Below, piece after piece: positions 19,886 through 29,637 of a stretch of 64,000 nucleotides of DNA. The stretch's first letter is position 1. Each line of letters opens with the position of its first letter. Position numbers and translations under genes: made by a program. The DNA is taken from positions 20,230-84,229 of the forward strand of contig CBFHWU010000002.1 of NCBI GenBank assembly GCA_965659665.1. Direction: 5' to 3'. The notes beneath the pieces were generated by a model. That model was not told where the DNA came from. It worked only from the letters and a program-made list of their open reading frames with translations, and did no database searches. The stretch comes from CBFHWU01 sp965659665. Its GTDB lineage: Bacteria; Bacteroidota; Bacteroidia; Flavobacteriales; Flavobacteriaceae.

Positions 19886-19893
19886 TAAATTTG
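19886..19893 (+). promoter_or_regulatory. Putative -7 element for phoH
   Basis: TAAATTTG matches TAnnTTTG, 48 bp before the phoH start; the nearest upstream TTG (19868-19870) leaves a somewhat short spacer of 15. The region is shared with the divergent SAM-hydrolase gene. Confidence 0.35.
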
Positions 19894-19940
19894 AATTCAA
19901 AGTTACCAAAAACAAATTCTTTAACTAAAAAAAACACAAT

Positions 19941-20897
19941 TTGAACGAACTTACAATTGAACTTGCAGAAGTTGACCCAAGCGAGTTTTATGGGGGTAAA
20001 GCAAATGCCAACATTACATTATTAAAACAACATTTTCCAAAACTTAAAATTGTTGCTCGAGGAAATAAAATTAAAGCCTTTGGAGAAGAAGAAGTTTTAG
20101 AAGAATTTGAAAAACAATTAGACCGTCTTGTTTCGCACTACGGAAAATACAATTCCTTAGATGTATCAATTGTCGAACACATACTTCAAACTGATGAGGA
20201 AGACAATTTTGGTCTTGAGCCTGACGACAAAAAAGTTATTTTGCACGGAGTTGGAGGGAAAATTATAAAAGCTCAAACTTTAAATCAATTCCGACTAGTG
20301 GAGGCCACCCAAAAAAATGATATGGTTTTTGCGGTGGGCCCTGCTGGAACAGGAAAAACCTATACTGGTGTTGCTGTTGCAGTCAAAGCATTGAAATCAA
20401 AAGAAGTGAAACGCATTATTTTAACTCGTCCTGCAGTTGAGGCAGGCGAAAATTTAGGGTTTTTACCTGGAGATCTAAAAGAAAAATTGGATCCTTATAT
20501 GCAACCCTTATATGACTCATTACGTGATATGATTCCTGCCGAAAAGCTTTCTCACTATATCGAAACAGGCGTGATTCAGATAGCTCCCATGGCCTTTATG
20601 CGAGGTCGAACTTTAGACAACGCTTTTGTAATTTTAGATGAAGCCCAAAACACCACTCATAACCAAATGAAGATGTTCCTAACTAGAATGGGAAAAAGTG
20701 CCAAATTTATGATTACTGGTGATCCGGGTCAAATAGATTTACCAAGAAGAGTGATTTCCGGACTCAAAGAGGCCATTCTTGTTTTGGGAAATATTCCAGG
20801 AATAGAAGTAGTATATTTGGATGACAAGGATGTCATACGACACAAACTTGTTAAAAAAGTAATACAAGCTTACAAACGAACAGAACACCACAATTAG
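19941..20897 (+). CDS. PhoH family ATPase
   Basis: A 318-aa PhoH-like protein with Walker A AVGPAGTGKTYTG at about residues 130-142 and Walker B FVILDEAQNTT near 230. An N-terminal KH-like segment (IELAEVDPSEFYGG onward) fits the PhoH1/YbeZ type. In other bacteria YbeZ works with the endoribonuclease YbeY in rRNA processing; ybeY is not adjacent here. The start codon is a TTG at 19941 and the N-terminus MNELTIELAEVD agrees with relatives. 6 bp upstream of purC, so probably co-transcribed. Confidence 0.9.
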   Translation: MNELTIELAEVDPSEFYGGKANANITLLKQHFPKLKIVARGNKIKAFGEEEVLEEFEKQLDRLVSHYGKYNSLDVSIVEHILQTDEEDNFGLEPDDKKVILHGVGGKIIKAQTLNQFRLVEATQKNDMVFAVGPAGTGKTYTGVAVAVKALKSKEVKRIILTRPAVEAGENLGFLPGDLKEKLDPYMQPLYDSLRDMIPAEKLSHYIETGVIQIAPMAFMRGRTLDNAFVILDEAQNTTHNQMKMFLTRMGKSAKFMITGDPGQIDLPRRVISGLKEAILVLGNIPGIEVVYLDDKDVIRHKLVKKVIQAYKRTEHHN

Positions 20898-20903
20898 CTT
20901 CGA

Positions 20904-21848
20904 ATGAACACCTTAATGCACACGGATCTTCCTTTCCATGGGTTGATTTCAAAATATAACGGCAAAGTCAGAGAGGTGTATACCTTAGAAGATGATATAT
21001 TGATCATGATTGCTACCGATAGGCTTTCTGCATTTGATGTTGTATTGCCCAAGGGCATTCCCTATAAGGGTCAAATATTGAATCAAATAGCCACTCAAAT
21101 GATGGATCTTACACAAGATATTGTGCCTAATTGGCTGATTGACACTCCTGATCCTAATGTTGCTGTAGGAAAACGCTGTACTCCTTTTAAGGTTGAAATG
21201 GTGATTAGAGGCTACTTATCTGGACATGCTGCTCGCGAATACAAAAAAGGAAAACGTCAACTTTGTGGGGAACACATGCCCAATGGAATGATAGAAAATG
21301 ATAAATTTCCACAACCCATCATTACCCCTGCCACAAAAGCGGACCAAGGAGACCATGACCAAGATATTTCGGAAGAAGAACTTTTAGAACAAAAAATAGT
21401 AACCGAAACGGACTATGCCCAACTCAAAGCATACACCTCCGCATTATTTCATAGGGGAAGTGAATGGGCCGCACAACAAGGGCTGATTTTAGTGGATACC
21501 AAATACGAGTTTGGAAAAACAACAGAAGGAACCATTGTACTTATTGACGAAATACACACTCCTGACTCTTCACGATACTTTTATGCTGAAGGATATCAAC
21601 AACGTCAAAATAGAGCTGAAATACAAAAACAATTGTCTAAAGAGTTTGTTCGGCAATGGTTGATTCAGCGAGGTTTTCAAGGAAAAGAAGGGCAACAACT
21701 ACCCACAATGAACAATACATTCATTAAAATTGTCTCAGATCGTTATATCGAACTTTATGAAAATATTACTGGATCTCAATTTATTAAAGCAGATAATAAC
21801 AATATTGAACAACGTATCCAAACCAACCTAAAAAAATATCTAGCGTAA
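20904..21848 (+). CDS. purC: Phosphoribosylaminoimidazole-succinocarboxamide synthase
   Basis: Joins CAIR with aspartate using ATP to form SAICAR in purine synthesis. Seen: YNGKVREVYTLEDDILIMIATDR (split at KVRE, ATP site), RGYLSGHAAREY, TPATKADQGDHDQDIS and the strand LVDTKYEFGKT. The 314-aa length is the long form seen in Bacteroidota. The last 9 bases overlap the opposing lipase gene. Confidence 0.95.
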   Translation: MNTLMHTDLPFHGLISKYNGKVREVYTLEDDILIMIATDRLSAFDVVLPKGIPYKGQILNQIATQMMDLTQDIVPNWLIDTPDPNVAVGKRCTPFKVEMVIRGYLSGHAAREYKKGKRQLCGEHMPNGMIENDKFPQPIITPATKADQGDHDQDISEEELLEQKIVTETDYAQLKAYTSALFHRGSEWAAQQGLILVDTKYEFGKTTEGTIVLIDEIHTPDSSRYFYAEGYQQRQNRAEIQKQLSKEFVRQWLIQRGFQGKEGQQLPTMNNTFIKIVSDRYIELYENITGSQFIKADNNNIEQRIQTNLKKYLA

Positions 21849-23021
21849 GCTCATAATCCAGTCAATGCTACCGGAAATGTAAGGGATAAAACTATTGAAG
21901 TGATTAGCACCATTGATTGGAAATAGACTTACATTCCCTCCTCGTCCAGTTAAAGATTCGTAAGCCGTAATTGAATTACTAGGAAATACAAAATCATCAT
22001 TTGTACCATAGTATAATCTTACAGGTGCTCTTGGACTCCAATCTATCAAATCATTATCGGCTAACGCATTACTCAAAGGGCCATCTCCTTGGTTAAGGGT
22101 TTCTAAAAAACTTGGCGTAAACAGTTCTTGTGGATTGTTATTAATCAGGTTAGCATCTAACGTTATAATATTTGTTTCATTAATATTTGACGCATAAGGT
22201 TCATTTATATAGTAGGACAAAGGCTGATTGATGTTGTATATCCAATTATAAGAGTAAATTACCCATAAATAGTTGGGTATAAATGAAGATGCTATATCAA
22301 GTTCACTGATTTGTTGTGCAAACAAGGTTTTGTTATACGATCCATTTCCTGATGTGGTAGCTGTTATACTGGTCTCAGTTTGTGTTTCAATATATTTATG
22401 CAATGCCAATGTCGCAGTTCCTCCCTCGGAATATCCCATGAGAAATAATTTTTCGTTATCATTTTGTTTTTTATTGTTTAAAAAAACCTTTGTAGCAACA
22501 AGCATATCATAAGAGGCATAAGCGAGGCTGTTAGCATGTTCATATGGATGATCATAATGCGCATTACTTCCATAACCTAAATAATCCGGAATGGATAAAA
22601 TAAACCCTAAGGAAGCTAGAGAAGCTCCTGCGAGTGCACTTTCAGAATTTAAGTTATAATTGGATGGGGCATCATTTGGATTGCTTATTGTTCCATGTTG
22701 ATATGAAATTACAGCGTAATCACCAGCATTGGAGGGCATAATCACTAACCCTGAAGCAACAACGTCTTCACTTTGGTTTGGGTATTGGGTTTTATAAGTT
22801 AATTTATAAACCTCTACATTCATTATAGGGTACTGAATGTTTTGAGTGACTGAGTTGATGATTAAGGCGGTTTGTAAACTTGTTAAACTACCCAAAAATT
22901 CACTAGATAGTAAAATGTCTTCATTTAAATCACTGGGGATGACATCATCGTCATCACTTGAACATGAAAGAATAAAAAAGGAAATAAAAAAGAAGAGATA
23001 AAAAATAAAGTATCGTTTCAT
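21840..23021 (-). CDS. Secreted alpha/beta-hydrolase (lipase-like lipoprotein)
   Basis: A 393-aa protein with a lipoprotein signal (FFISFFILSC, Cys about 20, then SSDDDD), the acidic tether typical of surface-exposed Bacteroidota lipoproteins. The nucleophile elbow is LMGYSEGGTATLALH (GYSEG); YYGTNDDFVFPSNS and NGANHFNSF supply plausible acid and histidine. Similar to secretory lipase/prolyl-oligopeptidase-like hydrolases; substrate unknown. Convergent with purC, overlapping by 9 bp. Confidence 0.8.
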   Translation of the reverse strand: MKRYFIFYLFFFISFFILSCSSDDDDVIPSDLNEDILLSSEFLGSLTSLQTALIINSVTQNIQYPIMNVEVYKLTYKTQYPNQSEDVVASGLVIMPSNAGDYAVISYQHGTISNPNDAPSNYNLNSESALAGASLASLGFILSIPDYLGYGSNAHYDHPYEHANSLAYASYDMLVATKVFLNNKKQNDNEKLFLMGYSEGGTATLALHKYIETQTETSITATTSGNGSYNKTLFAQQISELDIASSFIPNYLWVIYSYNWIYNINQPLSYYINEPYASNINETNIITLDANLINNNPQELFTPSFLETLNQGDGPLSNALADNDLIDWSPRAPVRLYYGTNDDFVFPSNSITAYESLTGRGGNVSLFPINGANHFNSFIPYISGSIDWIMSLR

Positions 23022-23044
23022 TTGGGTTTTTTAGGTATTTAAAT

Positions 23045-23932
23045 TTACAAAATTAATTTTAAGGGATCACTATCATGAGGAACAAACTTAAGAGAAGCAT
23101 CTCTTTTGAGCCATGAGAGTTGTCTTTTGGCAAATCTTCGTGTATTTTGTTTCATGTTTTGTACTGCCTCTTCAAGCGTCGATAATCCATCAAAATACGT
23201 GAATAATTCTTTGTAGCCTACAGTTTGTAAGGCATTTAACATTCGGTGAGGGTATAGATATTCAGCTTCTTGGACAAGTCCCATTTCAATCATTTGATCG
23301 ACCCGATGGTTGATTCGAGCGTAAATTAATTTTCTGTCAGCGATCAAAGCGTAAGATTGAATTTCGAAAGGTCTTTTTTTGGGTTTATTGTTTAAATAAT
23401 ACGAATAAGGAAAATTACCAGAATAACATACTTCTAGAGCTCTCATAAGCCGCACATGATTATTCAAATCTACTTGACGATAATAAACAGGATCAATTTT
23501 ATTTAATTCAAGTTGTAAAAAATTCAATCCTTTTTTTTCGTAATCAGAACGTACTTTTAGTTGTATGTCATTTGGAATCTCAGGAAAGTCATCCAATCCA
23601 AAACGAACAGCATCGTTATAGAGCCCAGACCCCCCCACCAATATGGCATATTGATGGTTTTTGAAGTATGTATTTAATCTCAAAAGAATATCTTTTTCGT
23701 ATTGACCCACTGAATAATTTTCAAAAATACTTCGGTGTTGTATAAAGTGATGCTTTACCGCGCTGAGATCCTTTTTAGAGGGAACAGCGGTACCAATGGA
23801 CATTTCTTTATAAAATTGTCGCGAATCAGCAGAAAATATTTCTGCTTTTAGGTATTTAGCGAGGTGTATTGAAAAGGAAGTTTTTCCTATTGCAGTTGGT
23901 CCCGATATAATAATAAGTTTATTAGATGTCAT
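23045..23932 (-). CDS. miaA: tRNA dimethylallyltransferase
   Basis: Adds a dimethylallyl group to A37 of tRNAs reading UNN codons. Seen: the Walker-type loop IISGPTAIGKTSFSIHLAK, SADSRQFYKEMSIGT, the DDFPEIPN-type region and LMRALEVCYSG. 295 aa is normal. Its start overlaps the upstream channel gene by 11 bp. Confidence 0.94.
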   Translation of the reverse strand: MTSNKLIIISGPTAIGKTSFSIHLAKYLKAEIFSADSRQFYKEMSIGTAVPSKKDLSAVKHHFIQHRSIFENYSVGQYEKDILLRLNTYFKNHQYAILVGGSGLYNDAVRFGLDDFPEIPNDIQLKVRSDYEKKGLNFLQLELNKIDPVYYRQVDLNNHVRLMRALEVCYSGNFPYSYYLNNKPKKRPFEIQSYALIADRKLIYARINHRVDQMIEMGLVQEAEYLYPHRMLNALQTVGYKELFTYFDGLSTLEEAVQNMKQNTRRFAKRQLSWLKRDASLKFVPHDSDPLKLIL

Positions 23933-24746
23933 TTAATACCTTTCCACAACGATGACAATGGATAGCATGATCCATATGGTTTTCATTCATACAATTCGGA
24001 CAGGCTTGCGTATTGGTCTTTTTATTTTGGAAAGACCGGGCCAGTTCAGCGGTAACGATTCCTGTAGGAACAGCGATAATCCCATAACCTAAAATCATAA
24101 TGAAAGCTGCAATAAACTGACCGATAGCAGTAATAGGAGCAATGTCACCATAGCCCACCGTTGTTAGTGTAACAATACACCAATAAACACTTCTGGGAAT
24201 GCTCGTAAACCCTGATTTTGACCCCTCAACAAGATACATTATTGATCCAAAAATGATACAAATGATAAGAACAGTTGATATAAAAACCAGAATTTTAGGT
24301 CTACTTCTTCGAAGTGCAATCATAAGAATATTTGCCTCATGAGTGTAACGGGTGAGCTTCAGGATTCGAAAAACTCTGAGAAGGCGTAAGGCTCGAATAG
24401 CCACTAAGCTTTGGGTTCCAAAGGCAAATAAAGAAATATATTTGGGTAAAATGGCCAACAAATCAATAATCCCAAAAAAACTTTTGATATAAATGATGGG
24501 TTTTTTTACAGCGAGTATTCTTAAAAAATATTCTAAACTAAAGAGAATGGTGATGATCCATTCTATAATATCTAAATAGGGATGATATTTTTGATCTATG
24601 CTGGGAACACTTTCAAGCATTACCATTAATACACTCATGATGATTAGAAGCAATAGAGCAACATCAAACCATTTGCCTAGTTTGGTATCTGCTTCATAAA
24701 TCACCTCGTGAAGCTTATGTCGCCATTTCTTTTTTGTAAAAGACAT
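23922..24746 (-). CDS. Voltage-gated potassium channel-like ion transporter with C-terminal zinc ribbon
   Basis: A 274-aa inner-membrane protein with six predicted helices. S4 is AIRALRLLRVFRILKLTRY (regular arginines, voltage sensor) and the pore filter is TLTTVGYGD, the K+ signature. The tail after S6 has two zinc-knuckle pairs, CPNC and CHRC (about 252-270). The tail is short and hydrophilic; such ribbons in bacterial channels are thought to stabilise the tetramer or sense ions (inference). It overlaps miaA by 11 bp, although no functional link is obvious. A second K+ channel gene lies at 53977-54678. Confidence 0.88.
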   Translation of the reverse strand: MSFTKKKWRHKLHEVIYEADTKLGKWFDVALLLLIIMSVLMVMLESVPSIDQKYHPYLDIIEWIITILFSLEYFLRILAVKKPIIYIKSFFGIIDLLAILPKYISLFAFGTQSLVAIRALRLLRVFRILKLTRYTHEANILMIALRRSRPKILVFISTVLIICIIFGSIMYLVEGSKSGFTSIPRSVYWCIVTLTTVGYGDIAPITAIGQFIAAFIMILGYGIIAVPTGIVTAELARSFQNKKTNTQACPNCMNENHMDHAIHCHRCGKVLNDI

Positions 24747-24762
24747 GATCTAAAGTTACAAA

Positions 24763-26133
24763 TTAAGTTTTGTCTAAATTAATAAGTTGATGGGTCTTGC
24801 TTTTTCGTAAATATTGCTGGATTATTTGACGTGATTCACGTGTGTTTTTTCCTATGGTAATCAAAGATTCTAAAACCTTTAAATTTTTAATTTGATAATT
24901 TAAATTAAAATATCCAAATCCTTGATATTCATTATTTTGAATAAGTACAATACTTTTTTCATCTTCTTTCCTTCCTTTATCAATAATTAGCATATTGCGA
25001 AAAGGATAGCTCATACTTTTGATAAGTTGATTGACACGTTCATTATAGGTTTCAGATTTTTCTTTTGAAATACACGCTCCTAAGCATAGGTTAACTTTAT
25101 AATGATTACAAGGCCCTTCTTTTGAATTAAAATGAATAAGTTTCAAACATAAGGTATATTTCGCTGCGTAATAAAGCAGTAATTTTCGAGCATTATTAAT
25201 GTTTTTAAATGTAGTCACATAATGAGCGCGACCATCAGCATGGGCTATTCTTAAAAAATGATAGCCATCACTATTCACCCCAGACTCCAATCCAAATTTA
25301 ACAATCGAATTTTTGTAAACTCGATTAAGCTTAGGTTTATGAATTTTTATTTCTTCCTCTTCTTTCAATAGGGCTATCAATTCATTTCCAGTTTCCTCAA
25401 AACTAACAGCATTGGTTTCGAGTTGGATTTTTAAAGACTTACGATTTTTTCCAGTAAAGTGTTGATTAAGTCTCTTTTTAATATTTTTACTTTTTCCAAT
25501 GTAGATGATATATCCTTTAACATCGTATAAGTAATATATTCCAGTGGCATTAGGACTTTGATCAATGAGTTTCAGTAAATGATGTGGAACATTTTGGTCA
25601 TGCTTTGTTTTTATAAATGTGGATATAATTTCTTTTTTGAGGTCTTTACTCATCAAAAGTTTTAATAATTCCACTGTGGCACGAGCATCTCCTGCAGCTC
25701 GATGACGATCACTCAAAGGAATTCCTAAGGATCGGACAAGTTTTCCGAGTTTATACGAGGGAAGATTAGGAATGAGTTTTTTGCTGAGTTGTACGGTACA
25801 CAGAGTAGGTTGCTCAAATCGGAATCCTAGACGTCTAAATTCAGTTTTCAAAATTCGAGAATCAAAACTCGCATTATGAGCCACAAGGACACAATCACTT
25901 GTAATTTCTATTACCCTTTTGGCTATTTCGTAAAACTTCGGAGCATTACGCAACATTTGCGCATTGATCCCTGTTAGATTGACTACAAAAGGCTGAATGG
26001 GCCTTTCAGGATTAATTAAACTAATAAATTGGTCGGTTATTTCTTTTCCATCGTACCGATAAATAGCGATTTCAGTTATTCCCTCCTCGTCATATTTACC
26101 CCCTGTTGTTTCGATGTCTATTATTGCGTACAA
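24763..26133 (-). CDS. DnaQ-like exonuclease fused to a GIY-YIG (UvrC-type) nuclease
   Basis: The N-terminal domain (1-170) is a 3'-5' DEDDh exonuclease: IIDIETTGG (Asp/Glu), VAHNASFDSRILKTEF and HRAAGDARATVELL. The second domain (about 195-290) is GIY-YIG: GIYYLYDVKGYIIYIGKSKN, the UvrC N-terminal nuclease fold. The remaining 165 aa include NLCLGACISKE, a UvrC/Cho-like cysteine region. In 456 aa there is no UvrC C-terminal RNase H-like half. This architecture (DNA pol III epsilon-like plus Cho-like) is common in Bacteroidota and Actinobacteria; a repair role is inferred. Confidence 0.88.
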   Translation of the reverse strand: MYAIIDIETTGGKYDEEGITEIAIYRYDGKEITDQFISLINPERPIQPFVVNLTGINAQMLRNAPKFYEIAKRVIEITSDCVLVAHNASFDSRILKTEFRRLGFRFEQPTLCTVQLSKKLIPNLPSYKLGKLVRSLGIPLSDRHRAAGDARATVELLKLLMSKDLKKEIISTFIKTKHDQNVPHHLLKLIDQSPNATGIYYLYDVKGYIIYIGKSKNIKKRLNQHFTGKNRKSLKIQLETNAVSFEETGNELIALLKEEEEIKIHKPKLNRVYKNSIVKFGLESGVNSDGYHFLRIAHADGRAHYVTTFKNINNARKLLLYYAAKYTLCLKLIHFNSKEGPCNHYKVNLCLGACISKEKSETYNERVNQLIKSMSYPFRNMLIIDKGRKEDEKSIVLIQNNEYQGFGYFNLNYQIKNLKVLESLITIGKNTRESRQIIQQYLRKSKTHQLINLDKT

Positions 26134-26138
26134 GGACT

Positions 26139-26792
26139 TTAAGTATAATTTCGTTTTCCAAATATATTGCTTCCTACTCTAATCATATTACTTCCCATTT
26201 GAATTGCAAGAGGATAATCTGCACTCATCCCCATGGAAAGCCACTGAAAACGATGTTTTTTCTTAATGGAATGATAAAAATCAGATAATCCCTTAAATTC
26301 ATTTTTGATTTGTTGTTTATCATCAGTAAAGCTTGCCATACCCATTAGCCCTTGTACACGAACAAAAGGAAGTTGATCGATTTCTTGTGCTAGTATTTGT
26401 TTTGCTTCTTCAAATGAAAGTCCGAATTTTGATGATTCAGAGGCGATATGAAGCTGAAGTAAACACGAAATCACTCGACGGTTTTGTGCTCCTTGTTTAT
26501 TGATTTCTTTTAGTAAGCGTAAACTATCCACGCCGTGAATTAAGTGAATAAAAGGCGCAATATATTTTACTTTATTTCTTTGTAAATGGCCTATCATATG
26601 CCAACGAATATCCTTTGACATTTTTTCGGCTTTCATACATAATTCTTGAACTTTATTTTCTCCAAAATCTAATTGACCAGCAGAAAATGCACTTTCTAAA
26701 GAAGAAATGGGCTTTGTTTTTGAAACAGCTACTAAACACACAGCATCAGAGACGGAGGATTTAATGGTCTTTAAATTTTCAATTATTGACAT
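26139..26792 (-). CDS. YggS family PLP-binding homeostasis protein
   Basis: The PLP-binding lysine is in LVAVSKTKP; FGENKVQEL, WHMIGHLQRNKVKYI and the C-terminal LSMGMSADYPLAIQMGSNMIRVGSNIFG are family motifs. These proteins bind pyridoxal phosphate without a known enzymatic activity and buffer PLP and amino-acid pools. The preferred start is the MSIIENLKTIK methionine at 26792; two codons further up is another ATG. It overlaps the preceding DUF1015 stop by 14 bp. Confidence 0.9.
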   Translation of the reverse strand: MSIIENLKTIKSSVSDAVCLVAVSKTKPISSLESAFSAGQLDFGENKVQELCMKAEKMSKDIRWHMIGHLQRNKVKYIAPFIHLIHGVDSLRLLKEINKQGAQNRRVISCLLQLHIASESSKFGLSFEEAKQILAQEIDQLPFVRVQGLMGMASFTDDKQQIKNEFKGLSDFYHSIKKKHRFQWLSMGMSADYPLAIQMGSNMIRVGSNIFGKRNYT

Positions 26793-27945
26793 CTTCAAAA
26801 TTATAGATTAACAAGCCATTAAGAGGTTTAGGTATAATACATGTACTTTTCGGCGGAAGAAGCAAATCTTGATCACAAACTTCTTTGATGGTAGCAAATT
26901 TTATTGGGTAGTGAATGATACCCAGTGCTACCTTTTTGCTCAATACAGCATTTTCGACTGCTTGTTTGGGATCATTATCATAACCATATTCAATTCGTGG
27001 ATCGGTTCTAAGATCGGTAATATCTAAAAGTTGTTTGGCAATACTATCATAAATGGTTTGAGAAGAAATTACTTTTGCTTCTTTAGTTTTATGAATTAAA
27101 CGATACCACTTTTTGTTAATGAATAAATTAAATTGTTTGCTAGATGCTGGAAGAGAATAATTTTTCATTCCGTTAACCACAAATGATTCTGATAAACTTG
27201 CTAAAAAATAATCTACCCTTGTTCCGTTTAAGTCCTTAAATAGGCGATAAAAAGAATCGAAATACAACTGATCACTTGGAACGATAAAGCTCAAACAGTA
27301 ACGATAATTTTCGAGTGCTGTATCTAATCTAGTTAAGTTTGCTGAAGAGGCACATCGGTGATGTCCATCCATCAGATACAATATGTCATTCTTTTTTGAT
27401 AAAGTTTGAATTTGATTTAACAAAGTAGGGTGATTAATACGCCAAAGCTTATGAACGGAATCTGCATGCGTAAAATGATAATGAGGTTTGCTGCGTTGTA
27501 TTTCATTAATTCGCTGGTCGAGCTCTTTATTATTATCATAAGCAAGTACAACAGGCTCCGTATTAATTTCAGCGGTTTTTAAAAAACTGCTGAAAGTTTT
27601 AACCACTTGATCCAAAACCCCTTCATGAGGTTTTACTTTTTTGGTCACAATTTTTTTGGTATCCACAAGACCGACAATTCCATTGATCGTAGATTTTGGA
27701 TGAATAACCTTGTATATATAGATGCTTTTTTCGGAGTCTTGAACGAGAATCTTTTTATTTATGAATTTTTTTAACCTTTTTTTTATGGCTACTCCATCAT
27801 TGGATTGAGGTTGAATAAGTCCTAAAAAATCTAATTTAAGTTTGCCTTTACGTCGTTGAGGGGTTTTATCGATTTGATCTTTTAAAAAAACGGAAGCATT
27901 TTGAGGACAAGGACGTATAGCTTTGAAAGGAAAAATGTTAAACAT
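26779..27945 (-). CDS. DUF1015 family protein
   Basis: A 388-aa cytosolic protein (start MFNIFPFKAIRP at 27945; four further codons are open). The motif YLMDGHHRCASSANL, a conserved HxxRh-type centre, identifies the DUF1015/UCP033563 family, whose biochemical role is unsettled although it often neighbours serine and pyridoxal-related genes. Here it sits between a Gfo/Idh oxidoreductase and YggS, all in one operon, which agrees with an amino-acid or PLP link (inference). Confidence 0.85.
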   Translation of the reverse strand: MFNIFPFKAIRPCPQNASVFLKDQIDKTPQRRKGKLKLDFLGLIQPQSNDGVAIKKRLKKFINKKILVQDSEKSIYIYKVIHPKSTINGIVGLVDTKKIVTKKVKPHEGVLDQVVKTFSSFLKTAEINTEPVVLAYDNNKELDQRINEIQRSKPHYHFTHADSVHKLWRINHPTLLNQIQTLSKKNDILYLMDGHHRCASSANLTRLDTALENYRYCLSFIVPSDQLYFDSFYRLFKDLNGTRVDYFLASLSESFVVNGMKNYSLPASSKQFNLFINKKWYRLIHKTKEAKVISSQTIYDSIAKQLLDITDLRTDPRIEYGYDNDPKQAVENAVLSKKVALGIIHYPIKFATIKEVCDQDLLLPPKSTCIIPKPLNGLLIYNFEDVNN

Positions 27946-27947
27946 AA

Positions 27948-28916
27948 TTAGAAGCAAGAGATAATTTGATGAGCGACTTTAAGGGCTGAAGTAGCTTGAG
28001 TTAAAGTAACAATGGGTTTCTTATGGTGCTTTATTGCCTCAGCAAAGCTGTCTAACTCCATAAGTATAGCATTACTTTCTTGGATGTTAGGATGATCAAA
28101 ATAAATCTGTTTTTTTTGACCTTCAGCATTTTCTAAAATCATAGCAAATTCATCGTCTGTTTCGGGTGGGTCTTTCATTTTTACGATTTCTACTTTTTTA
28201 TCTAAATAATCAATAGAAACATAAGCATCTTTTTGAAAAAACCTAGATTTACGCATATTTTTCAATGAAATTCTACTAGCAGTGAGATTTGCCACACATC
28301 CATTTTCAAATTCTATTCGGGCATTTGCAATATCTGGACTGTCACTAATAACGGCAACTCCACTGGCAGAGATTTGCTTAACTTTTGATTGAACGACACT
28401 TAAAACGGTGTCAATATCGTGAATCATAAGATCTAAAACTACGGGCACATCTGTACCTCTAGGGTTAAATTCTGCTAATCGATGTGTTTCAATAAACATG
28501 GGATGATGAATACTTTTTTTGGCAGCTAAAAAAGCGGGATTAAAACGCTCGACATGACCTACTTGACCTTTGACATTATATTTTTCAGATAAGAATAAGA
28601 GCTCTTGAGCTTCTTCAACGGTTTGGGTGATTGGTTTTTCAATGAAAACATGTTTTCCAGCTATTATAGCAGCTTTCGCTGCTTGATAATGAAACGGGGT
28701 AGGGGTAACAATGTCCACTACCTCAACAGCAGCAATCAATTTATCTTGTGATGAATAATAGGAGTAACCAAAATCTTTTTCAATTGTATGTGCATAGCTC
28801 GTGTTCGCATCATAAAACCCGACCAATTCATACATGGACGATTGTTGTAATAATCGAAGGTGTATTTTTCCTAAATGACCAGCACCTAAAACGCCGATTT
28901 TTATTTTTTTTGTCAT
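27948..28916 (-). CDS. Gfo/Idh/MocA family oxidoreductase
   Basis: A 322-aa NAD(P)-dependent dehydrogenase: Rossmann motif KIGVLGAGHLGKIHLRLL, then GKHVFIEKPITQTVEEAQE with the catalytic EKP lysine, and DLMIHDIDTVLSV. The substrate, probably a sugar or inositol-like alcohol, cannot be read from the sequence. It is the first gene of a minus-strand run down to miaA. Upstream, a TAAATTTG on the minus strand (28928-28921) is only 4 bp from the ATG. Confidence 0.88.
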   Translation of the reverse strand: MTKKIKIGVLGAGHLGKIHLRLLQQSSMYELVGFYDANTSYAHTIEKDFGYSYYSSQDKLIAAVEVVDIVTPTPFHYQAAKAAIIAGKHVFIEKPITQTVEEAQELLFLSEKYNVKGQVGHVERFNPAFLAAKKSIHHPMFIETHRLAEFNPRGTDVPVVLDLMIHDIDTVLSVVQSKVKQISASGVAVISDSPDIANARIEFENGCVANLTASRISLKNMRKSRFFQKDAYVSIDYLDKKVEIVKMKDPPETDDEFAMILENAEGQKKQIYFDHPNIQESNAILMELDSFAEAIKHHKKPIVTLTQATSALKVAHQIISCF

Positions 28917-28992
28917 AAAACAAATTTAAAATATTCACGCCTCTAAATGTAAAAAATATTTAAAGTATATTCTATTTTTACCACACAGATTT

Positions 28993-29637
28993 ATGATTCA
29001 AGACACGACCAAACATCAAGGGATGCGAAAGCGCTTAGTTGAGCTTCTCAAATCAAAAGGAATTAAAGATCAATTGGTTCTTGGAGCGATTGGGAAAATT
29101 CCTCGTCATATTTTTATGGACAGTGGTTTTGAGTCACATGCCTATCAAGATAAAGCATTTCCTATTGCATCGGGACAAACCATTTCTCAGCCCTATACCG
29201 TTGCCTTTCAAACGGAACTGCTTTCTCTACAACCTAATCAAAAAGTATTGGAAATTGGTACAGGTTCAGGGTATCAAACGGCTGTTTTGATACAAATGGG
29301 AATGAAGGTTTACTCTATTGAGCGTCAACACGAATTATTTCGTTTATCCTTAAAACGTTTACCTCAGCTGGGGTTATCTCCCAAAAAACTCATTTTTGGA
29401 GATGGTTATAAAGGGTATCCAGATCAAGCACCTTTCAATGCGATCATCGTTACGGCAGGTGCTCCTGAAGTACCAAAAACGCTTTTGGCTCAACTCGATT
29501 TAGGGGGTCGTCTCGTGGTTCCTGTTGGCTCTAAACACCAAAAAATGATGCGATATACCAGAACATCAAAACATTCATTTGATCAAGAGTCTTTTGGAGA
29601 TTTCCGGTTTGTACCAATGCTTGGAGATAAAAACTAA
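28993..29637 (+). CDS. pcm: Protein-L-isoaspartate O-methyltransferase
   Basis: Repairs isoaspartyl residues in aged proteins using SAM. Seen: IPRHIFMDSGFESHAYQDKA, ASGQTISQPYTVAFQTELL, the SAM loop VLEIGTGSGYQTAVL and IIVTAGAPEVPKTLLAQL. 214 aa is normal. Convergent with the following oxidoreductase gene; the stop codons overlap by 4 bp. Confidence 0.94.
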   Translation: MIQDTTKHQGMRKRLVELLKSKGIKDQLVLGAIGKIPRHIFMDSGFESHAYQDKAFPIASGQTISQPYTVAFQTELLSLQPNQKVLEIGTGSGYQTAVLIQMGMKVYSIERQHELFRLSLKRLPQLGLSPKKLIFGDGYKGYPDQAPFNAIIVTAGAPEVPKTLLAQLDLGGRLVVPVGSKHQKMMRYTRTSKHSFDQESFGDFRFVPMLGDKN

